The notes under the pieces: generated by a model | The model's input: only the letters and a program-made list of their open reading frames with translations | What the model was told of the DNA's origin: nothing | Databases searched by the model: none | Made by a program: the position numbers and the translations under genes | Shown: piece by piece, positions 1-7,431 of the stretch | Layout of the letters: each line of letters starts with the position of its first letter | Position numbering within the stretch: position 1 is the first letter of the stretch | Origin: a virus | IMG/VR virus record: IMGVR_UViG_3300010401_000040 | Span: 1 to 56,547 of that record | Strand: one strand, 5' to 3' | Length of the DNA stretch: 56,547 nt

Positions 1-123
1 GCCGAGGCTCTTATTCCTAGCTGGTGGTAGGTGCTCCAACAGGGGCGCCACTCGGCGATCGGTTTGATACCCCGACGCGCCGAGCGATGCCGAAATGCCG
101 CCGCTTCTCCCTTTTTCATTAGA
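1..123. repeat. Terminal direct repeat, left copy (circular assembly overlap)
   Basis: These 123 bases are identical to the last 123 bases of the window. They cover the last codon of the Sak4-like gene and the start of the 84-residue gene. That gene begins inside the repeat and continues without a break across the join, so the repeat most likely marks the overlap of a circular or permuted genome rather than a true packaging repeat. Confidence 0.95.
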
Positions 124-1552
124 ACGGTTTGACGCCTCCCAACTCTTTGCGGAATTGCAGGCAGGACTTGGCGTAGGTGCCCCAACTGTCAGCGACCGTC
201 TTTAAGAGGTCCGGCCTCAGCAGTGCCACCTGGTCCAGGTTATCCACACCGGGCTCCAGGCTCCCCAGGGCTATCAGTGTGGCGATAACCTCCCGCTCAG
301 TGACCTTGTCCGGGTTCTCGCCAATAAACCCGCGAATCCGGGCCAGAGGGGGTAATTCGCCACCGCCCTGGGGCGGAACGGGGGCTCCCTGAGGCGTTTG
401 GACGGCGGGTGGGGTGTTGAGACCAGTCAGATTGGCCTGGCCCGTCTGGGGCAGTTTCTCAAACGGCAGGTCGTCTTCTGTCTCATTACTAGAGACTGGT
501 CCAGGTGTAGCGATACCGAGGTGGGAACGCAACCGGATTAACCCATCGCGCAGCACGTCGGCCTGCATGTTCTCCACTTTGGTCCAGGACCTGGTCCCAA
601 AGATCTGGGAGATGAGGTCAGCCTTTGCCTTCTTCTCGTCGGCTGACTGGCCTGGGTATTTGGAGACAATGTCCCCCATGATCTCCTCGCAAAGGATGGT
701 GCGCTCGCGCCGTTCCCGTTCCCAGCCGGTGTTGCCTTCAATGTCGGCGCCGGTGGTGGTCTTGTTGGTTGTGTCCACCACGCTGTGGGCTCCAGCGCGA
801 AGCATCGCTACGTGCGGCTTGAAGAACTCGAAGGTGGGATTGACCGCCACCTGCCCATCCAGAATGGAGAAGCGATCGCCCAGCACGGTCGCAGTGTGGA
901 TCAGTTTGAAGCCGCCCTGTCCATCCGGCTGTTGGTCGCGTTCCATCTCCACTAGCAGTGAGGGTTCGAAGCCGAATTCACCTTCCACTTTCATTTTGGT
1001 CCCGGCTTTCACCAGTTCCTTGCGGCCACTCTCCTCGTTCTTTTCAAACTCCCAGATGGCCCCGGCTCGACCGCAGACGATCATGTGGAGTGGAGAATTT
1101 AGGAAGAACTCACTCCAGGGCTCCCACATCGCTTTGATGCTTGCCCAGTGTTGGAACTCTAACTTTTGGAGCGGGTAGAGCCGCTTCTCTTTTCGCCGGT
1201 CGTTGAGTTGGGCAAGGTAGGAGTCGCATAGCTCGCGCCAAGGATGCGTAACTGAATCCACAATGGCAACTGAGACACGCTCTTTAAGGCAATCGTTGGC
1301 GAACTCCATGAGGGAGGAGAAAGATCGCGCTCGAACGCCAAGCAGATCCATGCCGGTCTCTTTTCGAACCATCTCCGCCAGATAGCCCGAGCCAGCTTCA
1401 GTGTCATAGAAGGCGATAGGCCCCGGCAGTTTGAAGAACGATCGAACACCGATAGCCAGCTTGGTTGCGGTGTAAGACTTTCCTGATTTTTGGTAGCCGA
1501 GGAACCCGGCTTTGAGGAATCCCTGATCATTGCTTAATTTTGTTAACGGCAT
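119..1552 (-). CDS. Sak4-like RecA-fold ATPase (phage single-strand annealing/recombination)
   Basis: A 477-residue P-loop ATPase. The Walker A motif GYQKSGKS lies at residues 19-26, an acidic FYDTEAG strand near 48-54, and the Walker B strand VAIVDS ends near residue 100 with D99. The RecA-like core spans about residues 10-250. The rest is helical and then a proline/glycine-rich linker, as expected of Sak4/AAA_24 phage ATPases that work in single-strand annealing and recombination-dependent replication. The ATG at 1552 has GAAAGGACA 11 bases upstream, after a short hairpin. The stop codon overlaps the ATG of the next gene (84 residues, across the circular join) as TAATG. The fold is clear from the motifs. 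Assignment to Sak4 rather than another RecA-like phage ATPase is family-level inference. Confidence 0.75.
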   Translation of the reverse strand: MPLTKLSNDQGFLKAGFLGYQKSGKSYTATKLAIGVRSFFKLPGPIAFYDTEAGSGYLAEMVRKETGMDLLGVRARSFSSLMEFANDCLKERVSVAIVDSVTHPWRELCDSYLAQLNDRRKEKRLYPLQKLEFQHWASIKAMWEPWSEFFLNSPLHMIVCGRAGAIWEFEKNEESGRKELVKAGTKMKVEGEFGFEPSLLVEMERDQQPDGQGGFKLIHTATVLGDRFSILDGQVAVNPTFEFFKPHVAMLRAGAHSVVDTTNKTTTGADIEGNTGWERERRERTILCEEIMGDIVSKYPGQSADEKKAKADLISQIFGTRSWTKVENMQADVLRDGLIRLRSHLGIATPGPVSSNETEDDLPFEKLPQTGQANLTGLNTPPAVQTPQGAPVPPQGGGELPPLARIRGFIGENPDKVTEREVIATLIALGSLEPGVDNLDQVALLRPDLLKTVADSWGTYAKSCLQFRKELGGVKPF

Positions 1553-1591
1553 AACTGTCTCTTTGTCCTTTCACTGTTTTTGTTTACCAAC

Positions 1592-1606
1592 ACCCCGGTG
1601 CGGGGT
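1592..1606 (-). promoter_or_regulatory. Intercistronic hairpin before the ATPase gene
   Basis: ACCCCG and CGGGGT form a 6-bp stem with a 3-base loop. It lies between the 72-residue gene and the GAAAGGACA ribosome binding site (1564-1572) of the ATPase gene. It is one of several hairpin-plus-RBS units in this arm. Confidence 0.5.
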
Positions 1607-1615
1607 AAATCCTTT

Positions 1616-1834
1616 TTAATCCAGGCCGAAGTGATGCTCGATCCCATCAGCGGGAGGGCGCACCGCTCGGACCGCGAGCCAGTCTCCGGCGCTGTTTCTA
1701 ATTGCGATCAGGACGGCCTCCCCGCTCACCATGCGAGCCATCACCGGCAGTGGAAATATCCCCTCAGGGATCTTGAGTTCATCCAGTCGGCTGACCAGCA
1801 TCTCGCGCCTGCGGGTGTATTCATTAAGGGTCAT
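1616..1834 (-). CDS. Hypothetical protein, 72 residues
   Basis: Unrecognised. The N-terminal half is charged and helical (TRRREMLVSRLDEL) and the C-terminal half looks like beta strands (VLIAIRNSAGDWLAVRAV). The start overlaps the end of the upstream 157-residue gene by 11 bases, which supports it as a coupled gene in the leftward operon. Confidence 0.6.
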   Translation of the reverse strand: MTLNEYTRRREMLVSRLDELKIPEGIFPLPVMARMVSGEAVLIAIRNSAGDWLAVRAVRPPADGIEHHFGLD

Positions 1835-2297
1835 TTGCTATGTTCAGGAAATCCCTCACCCCCGCCGATCCACCCTCCCAGTGAGAGTCGAACTTTCCAA
1901 GATCGCGCATCTGACATGCGGTCTCCTGGGAGATGAAATACGCGAATGGTTGCGGCAGTTCGCAAGTGAACACCACGACATAGCCGTCGATACGCTTCAT
2001 CTCATCCAGCTGCCTGCTAGTTGTGTGCTTCCGCCCCATGCCCTTGGCTCCGGATGGTGCAAGGCTGAGTTTGTCGGTCCCGACGCGCAGGCGGTAGACC
2101 TTGCCGTCTTGAACGGTGACAATCAGCTTCCCACTGGCACCATCAGAGATGACCTCGAACCGCACATTGCTGTGTATCCACCCAGTAACCATCGGGTTGA
2201 GAATTCGACCATCACAGAGCATCTCCATGAACACCGGGAAGCGGATGCCAAGTGCTGCGCTCGCCGCCTCAAGGTTCCAGTCTATTTTTATTTTCAT
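1824..2297 (-). CDS. Hypothetical protein, 157 residues
   Basis: Unrecognised. The protein is beta-rich with several short hydrophobic strands and no evident cysteine motif or membrane segment. The ATG at 2297 lacks the GAAAGGACA site seen before other genes here, but a strong hairpin (2314-2347) lies just upstream. It overlaps the downstream 72-residue gene by 11 bases. Confidence 0.7.
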   Translation of the reverse strand: MKIKIDWNLEAASAALGIRFPVFMEMLCDGRILNPMVTGWIHSNVRFEVISDGASGKLIVTVQDGKVYRLRVGTDKLSLAPSGAKGMGRKHTTSRQLDEMKRIDGYVVVFTCELPQPFAYFISQETACQMRDLGKFDSHWEGGSAGVRDFLNIANDP

Positions 2298-2313
2298 AAT
2301 TTTAAGAAATTGT

Positions 2314-2347
2314 GCCCGGCCTCCCCACTCTCCAAGGGAGACCGGGC
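2314..2347 (-). promoter_or_regulatory. Intercistronic hairpin
   Basis: GCCCGG-C-CTCCC pairs with GGGAG-A-CCGGGC: an 11-bp stem with one internal mismatch and about a 10-base loop. It lies in the 139-base gap between the 63- and 157-residue genes. No T tract follows on the minus strand, so it looks like a stabilising or processing hairpin rather than an intrinsic terminator. Confidence 0.5.
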
Positions 2348-2436
2348 GTGCGCTAGTGGCTTTGCCGATAGGACAGTGGACGGTCGTGGTCGAAGAGTTA
2401 CTCGTTTAACCACGATGCTCACCAGCGCAGATTTGT

Positions 2437-2628
2437 TTAGTGCTCAGTTGCGTTGTAGACGATGGCGTATGCTAAATACTCAGGAAGCAGGCCAGCCTGC
2501 TGCAGCTGGCCTTCAAACTCGCGCAGATACTTCTTCAACTCGGGCACCGCATCAATCGGGTCCTCGTGTTTATCTAGAATCCGCGAGACTTCCTGGCACT
2601 GCCCTTCATTGAGCACATCGCCAATCAT
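2437..2628 (-). CDS. Hypothetical protein, 63 residues
   Basis: Unrecognised small helical, acidic protein. The ATG at 2628 is chosen because GGAGAG lies just upstream and it avoids overlap with the preceding gene. A TTG at about 2649 overlapping that gene's stop, with AGAAGG upstream, is an alternative. The open frame extends further upstream inside the 127-residue gene, but that part is unlikely to be used. Confidence 0.6.
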   Translation of the reverse strand: MIGDVLNEGQCQEVSRILDKHEDPIDAVPELKKYLREFEGQLQQAGLLPEYLAYAIVYNATEH

Positions 2629-2645
2629 CACTCTCCGCCAGTCGC

Positions 2646-3029
2646 TCAACTGACCTTCTCCTTGAGCATGATCCAGTTGCAGGAGACTGTGCCAGCGGGT
2701 GCGGTCTGCCAGCCCGTCACCTTCTTCCACATCCCTGACCACCAGAGTTTGATATCCTCTTTCATAGTGGAAGAGTTGATGAGGCGAGGTATCCATGTGG
2801 TGATGGGGTGAGCACTGCCAGCCTCAGCCAAGAAGATTTCGCCATCCGACAGTGTCCTATACCAACTCTTGGCGTGCTCCAGGTCGTCGAAGGCAAAACA
2901 GTTTCCCACTTCGGGCTTCACTGGTTTGCCAACGAGATACTCCAACTGCAGGTTCGGGTCGTAATACCCGACGACCGCACTGAAGTGACGCTCTCCTATT
3001 GTCTTAACTACCTTATAGACTCTAGCCAT
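2646..3029 (-). CDS. Hypothetical protein, 127 residues
   Basis: Unrecognised. A mixed alpha/beta protein rich in tryptophan and lysine in its C-terminal half. The start is supported by GAAAGGAC 11 bases upstream of the ATG and by the hairpin at 3081-3121 before it. No catalytic motif is visible. Confidence 0.7.
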   Translation of the reverse strand: MARVYKVVKTIGERHFSAVVGYYDPNLQLEYLVGKPVKPEVGNCFAFDDLEHAKSWYRTLSDGEIFLAEAGSAHPITTWIPRLINSSTMKEDIKLWWSGMWKKVTGWQTAPAGTVSCNWIMLKEKVS

Positions 3030-3080
3030 AACTGCTACTTGTCCTTTCTTTGGTTTGTTTTTGGCGCTTTTGTTTTGATG

Positions 3081-3121
3081 AGTCTCCAGGACAGGCTAGC
3101 GCCATTCCCATCCTGGAGACT
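3081..3121 (-). promoter_or_regulatory. Intercistronic 11-bp inverted repeat
   Basis: AGTCTCCAGGA and TCCTGGAGACT form a perfect 11-bp stem with a 19-base loop, just after the stop of the zinc-ribbon gene (minus strand) and before the GAAAGGAC site of the next gene. There is no T tract on the minus strand. It probably protects or defines mRNA ends; this is inference. Confidence 0.6.
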
Positions 3122-3128
3122 TGATTGT

Positions 3129-3575
3129 TTAGTAGAGCCTGAGGTGCCTGCGTCCGCAGTGACCACAGGTCCGGTTCTCGTCTTTAAGGGCACGACTGAT
3201 CCCGAAGTGGAGACAGTCCGTGCACATGTAGCGCTTGATGCGCTTCAACCGCTGGGCGCCCTTGTCAGTCAGCCGCAGTTTGTAGCCGCCACCCGCCGAG
3301 CTAGCCTGACCAATCGGGATGCTCCGCTCGATTATCCCGTTACGAATGGCGTAGCGGGTAATGCTGCCGATCCAGGTCACCATGTGGCCGCGCACCGTCG
3401 CGCGTCGGCCACGCTGGTTCCTCGGCGATATCTTGCGATAGATGGCGTGCGGTGGGATCATGGCCTCGAAGTTTTCCCACACCTCAAAGACGTGCTTCCA
3501 CTGCTCAGTGCCGATTGACATAACGATCAAGTCCAGCCAGTGGATCTCAGGATCGCGATTCTCACGCTTCTTCAT
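3129..3575 (-). CDS. Zinc-ribbon protein downstream of ParB, 148 residues
   Basis: The C-terminus carries two cysteine pairs, CTDC and CGHC, separated by about 18 residues, a likely zinc ribbon. The preceding segment (GGYKLRLTDKGAQRLKRI) resembles the end of a winged-helix domain. The ATG at 3575 overlaps the ParB stop by 14 bases; an upstream in-frame ATG at 3626 would sit deep inside parB and is not preferred. A DNA- or RNA-binding role is plausible but not shown. Confidence 0.65.
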   Translation of the reverse strand: MKKRENRDPEIHWLDLIVMSIGTEQWKHVFEVWENFEAMIPPHAIYRKISPRNQRGRRATVRGHMVTWIGSITRYAIRNGIIERSIPIGQASSAGGGYKLRLTDKGAQRLKRIKRYMCTDCLHFGISRALKDENRTCGHCGRRHLRLY

Positions 3576-4518
3576 TGGAAAGGGCGTGGAGTTTTTGCTC
3601 CAACGCGCGTTGAAGAACAATTCCACGCTGCCTCTCCGACTCCGACTTGCACCCCATCTGGCGCATGCTTTTCTTATTGCGCAGGAGAATGTCCAGGGTC
3701 TGGAGCATCCGCAGGTAACGCGCCCACAGGCGGTCCTGTTCAGTCCCCTTACTGAGCACCACCTTGGAGCCTGACTTGAGGCCTTGAGCGTATTCCTCGA
3801 TCACACCGATCTGGGCCTTCTCGGAAGCCTTTTCCTCGGTGATGGCATCCACCAGGGCGTGGACCTCGCCGCCTTTCATGCGCTCGCCTTCAGCCAGGCG
3901 CACCGCCCTCTCAACTACTGAGTCGATCGGGATCGTGTTTAACTTCACGATAGAAGTGCGGGGCAGGTTGTCGGCCTTAACTCCCAGGCTTTTGAAGCGC
4001 TGCAGCGCCAGCTTCACACGGTTGTTGACGTGCAAGGTGTGGACGTGGACGCCGAACTTGTCGGCGGCTTCATTGGGTGAGAGTTTGTAAATCGCCATCG
4101 CGTTAATGGCGTCCTGGATTGCCTCCTCTTTCCCTTTTCGCAGGCCGTGCTTGCGGTTGAGTGCCTTGGGCAGGAGATCGATCACCATCGGGTCTTTAGT
4201 CTCCACCACGTAGAAGCCCATGGATTTCTGGTTGAACTCCTCAGCCGCTTTGCGCGTGTGGTTTCCGCCTAGCACCAGGTATTTGCCGGTGCCGGGCTGC
4301 TTAACCGCCACCCCACAGGGGAAGTCATCCCCCGACTCCATGCTGGCCAGGTAGTCAGTGACCACCGTGTCATCCAGCCGCTGGCGCCGGGCGTGGTTGT
4401 TGGAACTCAATTGCTCATCGATCTGGTTGAAGTTTATCTCTTCAACCTCCCACTTGAGGCCCCACTCACGCAGGGTTTTTTCGATTGCATCCGATTTTAA
4501 CCATTGTATCTTTCGCAT
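3562..4518 (-). CDS. parB: ParB/Srx-fold nuclease-like protein (ParB)
   Basis: A 318-residue ParB family protein. The ParB/Srx core holds GGNHTRKAA at residues 84-92, the family phosphate/nucleotide-binding signature. A helix-turn-helix region follows (SPNEAADKFGVHVHTLH). The C-terminal third is charged and helical. The ATG at 4518 is chosen because GAAAGGACA lies 6 bases upstream; a longer frame reaches 4566 but runs through the hairpin at 4538-4581. No ParA ATPase is encoded in the window. It lies directly downstream of the JAMM/ThiF/ubiquitin-like genes, as in PRTRC cassettes where a ParB-related gene accompanies ThiF. The role may be DNA segregation or regulation of the cassette. Confidence 0.9.
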   Translation of the reverse strand: MRKIQWLKSDAIEKTLREWGLKWEVEEINFNQIDEQLSSNNHARRQRLDDTVVTDYLASMESGDDFPCGVAVKQPGTGKYLVLGGNHTRKAAEEFNQKSMGFYVVETKDPMVIDLLPKALNRKHGLRKGKEEAIQDAINAMAIYKLSPNEAADKFGVHVHTLHVNNRVKLALQRFKSLGVKADNLPRTSIVKLNTIPIDSVVERAVRLAEGERMKGGEVHALVDAITEEKASEKAQIGVIEEYAQGLKSGSKVVLSKGTEQDRLWARYLRMLQTLDILLRNKKSMRQMGCKSESERQRGIVLQRALEQKLHALSNEEA

Positions 4519-4537
4519 TGTAACTGTCCTTTCTGCT

Positions 4538-4581
4538 AAAGTCCGTGGCTCTCGCCTGGTGGGCAAAAAGCCACGGACTTT
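4538..4581 (-). promoter_or_regulatory. 13-bp perfect hairpin in the parB leader
   Basis: AAAGTCCGTGGCT and AGCCACGGACTTT form a 13-bp stem with an 18-base loop, between the JAMM gene stop and the parB ribosome binding site. The minus strand has only a short T run afterwards, so partial termination or mRNA processing between the cassette and parB is possible. Confidence 0.65.
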
Positions 4582-4597
4582 CTTTGTTTAGTGTTTA

Positions 4598-5716
4598 CTA
4601 ATCCATCATGTGCCCGTGCCAACCCAGTTGGCGGGCAGCTTCTTCTTCTTCCTCTGCCTTGGTCATCATCCGGCACTCCGCCTGGTAAGAGGCAATGAGC
4701 GGGGTCAAGTCCAGATCGGCGGGCACTTCCTCCCACATCTCCCCGACGCTGACGTCATACTTCTCGATCGCATCCAGCAGCAGCTTGGTGTGGTTCTGGC
4801 CGGTTATGTCTTCAGCCAGTTCGCCAATGAAGTTGGCAACCTGTCGCTGCGCGTTCTCGTTCTGGATTTCAGCACCCAGCACCTCGACAGCGAACATGCC
4901 TACGGCCCGGCGTGCCCGTTGCCAGGCAGGTATCGAATTCGCGTGTGACCGCCATTTGTCTGCACCACCTTGGTAACTGTGCCCCCCTGGGCCATACGAG
5001 CCATACGACGGCGAGCCCGTCGAGACAACCGAGCCGGGAAAGGTGGGTTGTTTAACCTCGATTAGGTTCTCTTTCCACTGGTCCGGGAAACCAGGGATGG
5101 GGTCAGGTTTAGTGGTCATTTGGAATCGCGCCACTTTGTCCCAAAGGTCAATCGGGATGATGCGCGAGATGTTCTCTCCTACATCCCAGAAGCGCGCCAG
5201 GTCGGGCTCAAAGCAGAACCCGCCCAGGTAGAACCGGGCATGCAGGTCGTAACGGGGCGAGCCCAGGCTGCCAATGGTGATGTGCAGCCCGTCGATTTTC
5301 TCCTCGTTGTTCTTGTCGGTGCCCGACTGAAAGGCACTCATTGAACAGTGATGGTGAACGGTGCCAAAGTAGACCCAGCCATCAGCGTCGCTAAACTGCG
5401 CCCGCTGTTTCTTGGTCTCGTCGGTGTCCAGTTCCTCGGCACTCATCCCCGTCTTAGCCTTCTGTGGGAAGGCCCAGGCTGCCCAGCGCCGCTCTTTCAT
5501 ATTAACAAAGAGCCGCACCTGGGACTCGCTGTGGGTGGTGTCGTAGGTCCATTGGAAGAACCTCAGGACCTGGCACCACACCTCGGGATCGATCCGCGGA
5601 CCCAGGTAGGACAATTCCGCTGTGGCGTTCTTAATCTCGTGCTTGAAGTTGCACGAAATTAAACCGGGGAACTGTTTACTGGTCGTTATCTCCGGCTGAT
5701 AGGTGAGTAGTTTCAT
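4598..5716 (-). CDS. JAMM/MPN+ isopeptidase-like metalloprotease (PRTRC protein A-like)
   Basis: A 372-residue protein with a full JAMM motif. E34 (AELSYLG) is the likely general base. H121, H123, S131 and D134 match H-x-H-x7-S-x2-D exactly (HHHCSMSAFQSGTD). Such enzymes remove ubiquitin-like proteins from targets or trim their C-termini using zinc. The MPN domain fills about residues 25-220. The remaining roughly 150 residues form a Gly/Ser/Tyr linker (SYGSYGPGGHS) and a helical C-terminal domain, longer than a minimal JAMM protein. Its ATG overlaps the stop of the upstream 196-residue gene by 4 bases, so it is translationally coupled to the ThiF/E1 operon. A catalytic role is inferred from the intact motif. 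Confidence 0.88.
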   Translation of the reverse strand: MKLLTYQPEITTSKQFPGLISCNFKHEIKNATAELSYLGPRIDPEVWCQVLRFFQWTYDTTHSESQVRLFVNMKERRWAAWAFPQKAKTGMSAEELDTDETKKQRAQFSDADGWVYFGTVHHHCSMSAFQSGTDKNNEEKIDGLHITIGSLGSPRYDLHARFYLGGFCFEPDLARFWDVGENISRIIPIDLWDKVARFQMTTKPDPIPGFPDQWKENLIEVKQPTFPGSVVSTGSPSYGSYGPGGHSYQGGADKWRSHANSIPAWQRARRAVGMFAVEVLGAEIQNENAQRQVANFIGELAEDITGQNHTKLLLDAIEKYDVSVGEMWEEVPADLDLTPLIASYQAECRMMTKAEEEEEAARQLGWHGHMMD

Positions 5717-6303
5717 CGTTCAAACTCTCCTCTCGCGTTAAGGTTGAGCCACGCTCGCAAGCGCAACCGCACCGAGGCGGTGTCGGCTACCGCGCACGCA
5801 TGGTCTTCGGGTTCACCATCGCAATGTTCGTAGGTGTCGTCTCTGCCCTCAGGGTCCATGTCCGGCCAGTCGTTTTCACGGGCGTCCTCGCGCAACTCTT
5901 CAAACACCCTGTTAGCCAGTTCGTCGAAGCCCTCCTGTTCCAACCGCGCCTCTTCGATTATCTGCAACATGCGCGCATTGCTGATGCTCTCTTGCGATGA
6001 GCCACGCCGTGATCGGCTGTAACGACAGTTGCCCGTCTCAATGTCGGTATGGATTATCGTCGCCGTGATGGCGTCGGCTTCATCCACTACCACGCTACTG
6101 GGCTTAAAGTTGGTCTCGATCCAATCTTTAATCTTTTCGTAGGTGTCGGCCTCGGGTGGCACCGGCTTTTTGACCGCGGCTAATACCAGCGCACGGTTGG
6201 TTTCGTTCTGCGGTGCTGCCTGGATCAGCGCTATTACTGAGCCTTTGAGCACCTGCTGTATTTGGCTAAGCCGCTTGGGCTCGGCTAGTTTCTCCATAAC
6301 CAT
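5713..6303 (-). CDS. Unknown acidic protein between E1-like and JAMM genes, 196 residues
   Basis: Unrecognised. The N-terminal half is mixed alpha/beta and the C-terminal half is strongly acidic (EELREDARENDWPDMDPEGRDD). The ATG at 6303 has GAAAGGACA close upstream; a second in-frame ATG at 6297 is possible. It overlaps the end of the ThiF gene by 38 bases and the JAMM gene by 4. Its fixed place between E1 and JAMM suggests an accessory or target subunit of the ubiquitin-like system; equivalence to PRTRC protein E or F cannot be shown here. Confidence 0.75.
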   Translation of the reverse strand: MVMEKLAEPKRLSQIQQVLKGSVIALIQAAPQNETNRALVLAAVKKPVPPEADTYEKIKDWIETNFKPSSVVVDEADAITATIIHTDIETGNCRYSRSRRGSSQESISNARMLQIIEEARLEQEGFDELANRVFEELREDARENDWPDMDPEGRDDTYEHCDGEPEDHACAVADTASVRLRLRAWLNLNARGEFER

Positions 6304-6976
6304 CTGTCCTTTCTAGTGCGTCCTTGATTCGGAAGGACTGCAATTTTGTGAGGTTTGCTACCAGTCGATAGGGGAGTGAGGGCAGCGTCTCACTCTCGAG
6401 TTTAGGCGCCTCCAAATGCCAGAGCACAAAGAGGTGCATAGCTAGTGAAGCGGCCAACGAATTGGCGCTTACTAGCTGCGGGTTTTCTTCCTGGGCCTCG
6501 CCGGTGCAGCCGATAGCTTCCCCCATCGGGTCGCCATCGGTGCCGGTCAGGATCTCTGGGAAGTAGGTTCTCGGGTCCAAGGAACCACCACGCCATTGTG
6601 GCTCGTAGTAGTAGGCCTCAGCCGAGTGTGTTTCATTGGCGGCAATCAGGACCCGGCAGCCGCGCATATCAGCCTCATTCAAGGCCGCGCGCCGTGCCGG
6701 GTGATTGTCCACCAGGGTGATGAGCCAGTCTTCAGGTTGCACCGTGAAGCGGCCCATGGCGAAGTATTCCGGACGCGACATGCAGCCATAGAGGCCAGCC
6801 AAGGCGATTGCCTTGTTCTGGCCCAGGTGCTCACGCCGGAATAACTGACGGTTCAGGTTCTTTTCCTCGAGCCTGTCCCCATCTACCACAACCACCTTTC
6901 GGGGTCCCAGTAGGAGGCATAGGGAGGGAGTAAGCCATGATCCGACGCCGCCTGCGCCGATAACGTAGGCATTCAT
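6266..6976 (-). CDS. ThiF/E1-like ubiquitin-like-protein activating enzyme (PRTRC ThiF family)
   Basis: A 236-residue adenylating enzyme of the E1/ThiF/MoeB superfamily. The Rossmann loop GAGGVG is at residues 7-12. The nucleotide-binding strand VDGDRLEEKNLNRQ (32-44) holds the conserved Asp and the N..RQ signature, followed by K55. LVDN near residue 90 supplies another conserved Asp. C157 in the segment IGCTGEAQEENPQ, just before a C-terminal helix, is in the position of the conserved Cys of PRTRC ThiF proteins and is the best candidate catalytic Cys. There is no CxxC zinc pair. The enzyme should adenylate the C-terminus of the small beta-grasp protein encoded upstream and perhaps form a thioester. 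It is coupled by ATGA to the 152-residue gene. Confidence 0.9.
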   Translation of the reverse strand: MNAYVIGAGGVGSWLTPSLCLLLGPRKVVVVDGDRLEEKNLNRQLFRREHLGQNKAIALAGLYGCMSRPEYFAMGRFTVQPEDWLITLVDNHPARRAALNEADMRGCRVLIAANETHSAEAYYYEPQWRGGSLDPRTYFPEILTGTDGDPMGEAIGCTGEAQEENPQLVSANSLAASLAMHLFVLWHLEAPKLESETLPSLPYRLVANLTKLQSFRIKDALERTDGYGETSRAQAA

Positions 6977-7431
6977 GGTTCTTCTTCCTCCTCCTCAGGC
7001 TCACGATCATCATCAGTCATCGCGATGTTTAACCCGGCAAGCAGTGGGTCCAGCCCCTCGGGTGGTGGGTTAGCAACATCCATTGAGTAGTGACCGCCGT
7101 GGATCATGTCCCAGGTGTTGCGGAACACCTCGCGAACCGGGTCGGCATCACCATTGATTCGCCGGTTGTAGTTGTCTCTGCACTCACAGCAGAGTTGCCT
7201 GAAGGCACGCTCGCTAGCCGAGCCGATCAGTTGGATAGCAAACTCCCGATCGACGATCATCATGTAAGCGGCGATATACTCGTCGATGCAGGCGTTGTGG
7301 TCATTTGGTGAACCAAGAACCAGTTGGCCGTTGGCCTGTTTGTGCAACTTGATTCTCTCAAAGAGGTTGTTGGCGGTGTTACGCAGCTGTGGGCAATCCG
7401 CCAGTGCCTCGAATAGTTCAGGGTGTCTCAT
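6973..7431 (-). CDS. Unknown protein with acidic tail in the ubiquitin-like cassette, 152 residues
   Basis: Unrecognised. Mostly helical, with a CCEC cluster (FRQLCCECRDNY) near the middle and an extremely acidic C-terminus ending in a run of Glu. It sits between the E2-like and E1-like genes with 4-base ATGA overlaps on both sides, so stoichiometric co-translation with them is likely. It may be an adaptor or substrate of the conjugation system (inference from position only). Confidence 0.8.
   Translation of the reverse strand: MRHPELFEALADCPQLRNTANNLFERIKLHKQANGQLVLGSPNDHNACIDEYIAAYMMIVDREFAIQLIGSASERAFRQLCCECRDNYNRRINGDADPVREVFRNTWDMIHGGHYSMDVANPPPEGLDPLLAGLNIAMTDDDREPEEEEEEP

Noticed and set aside
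1-123. Terminal direct repeat as a true packaging repeat
   Set aside because: A gene runs through the repeat and join without interruption and the repeat lies inside coding sequence, so it fits assembly overlap of a circular or permuted molecule better.
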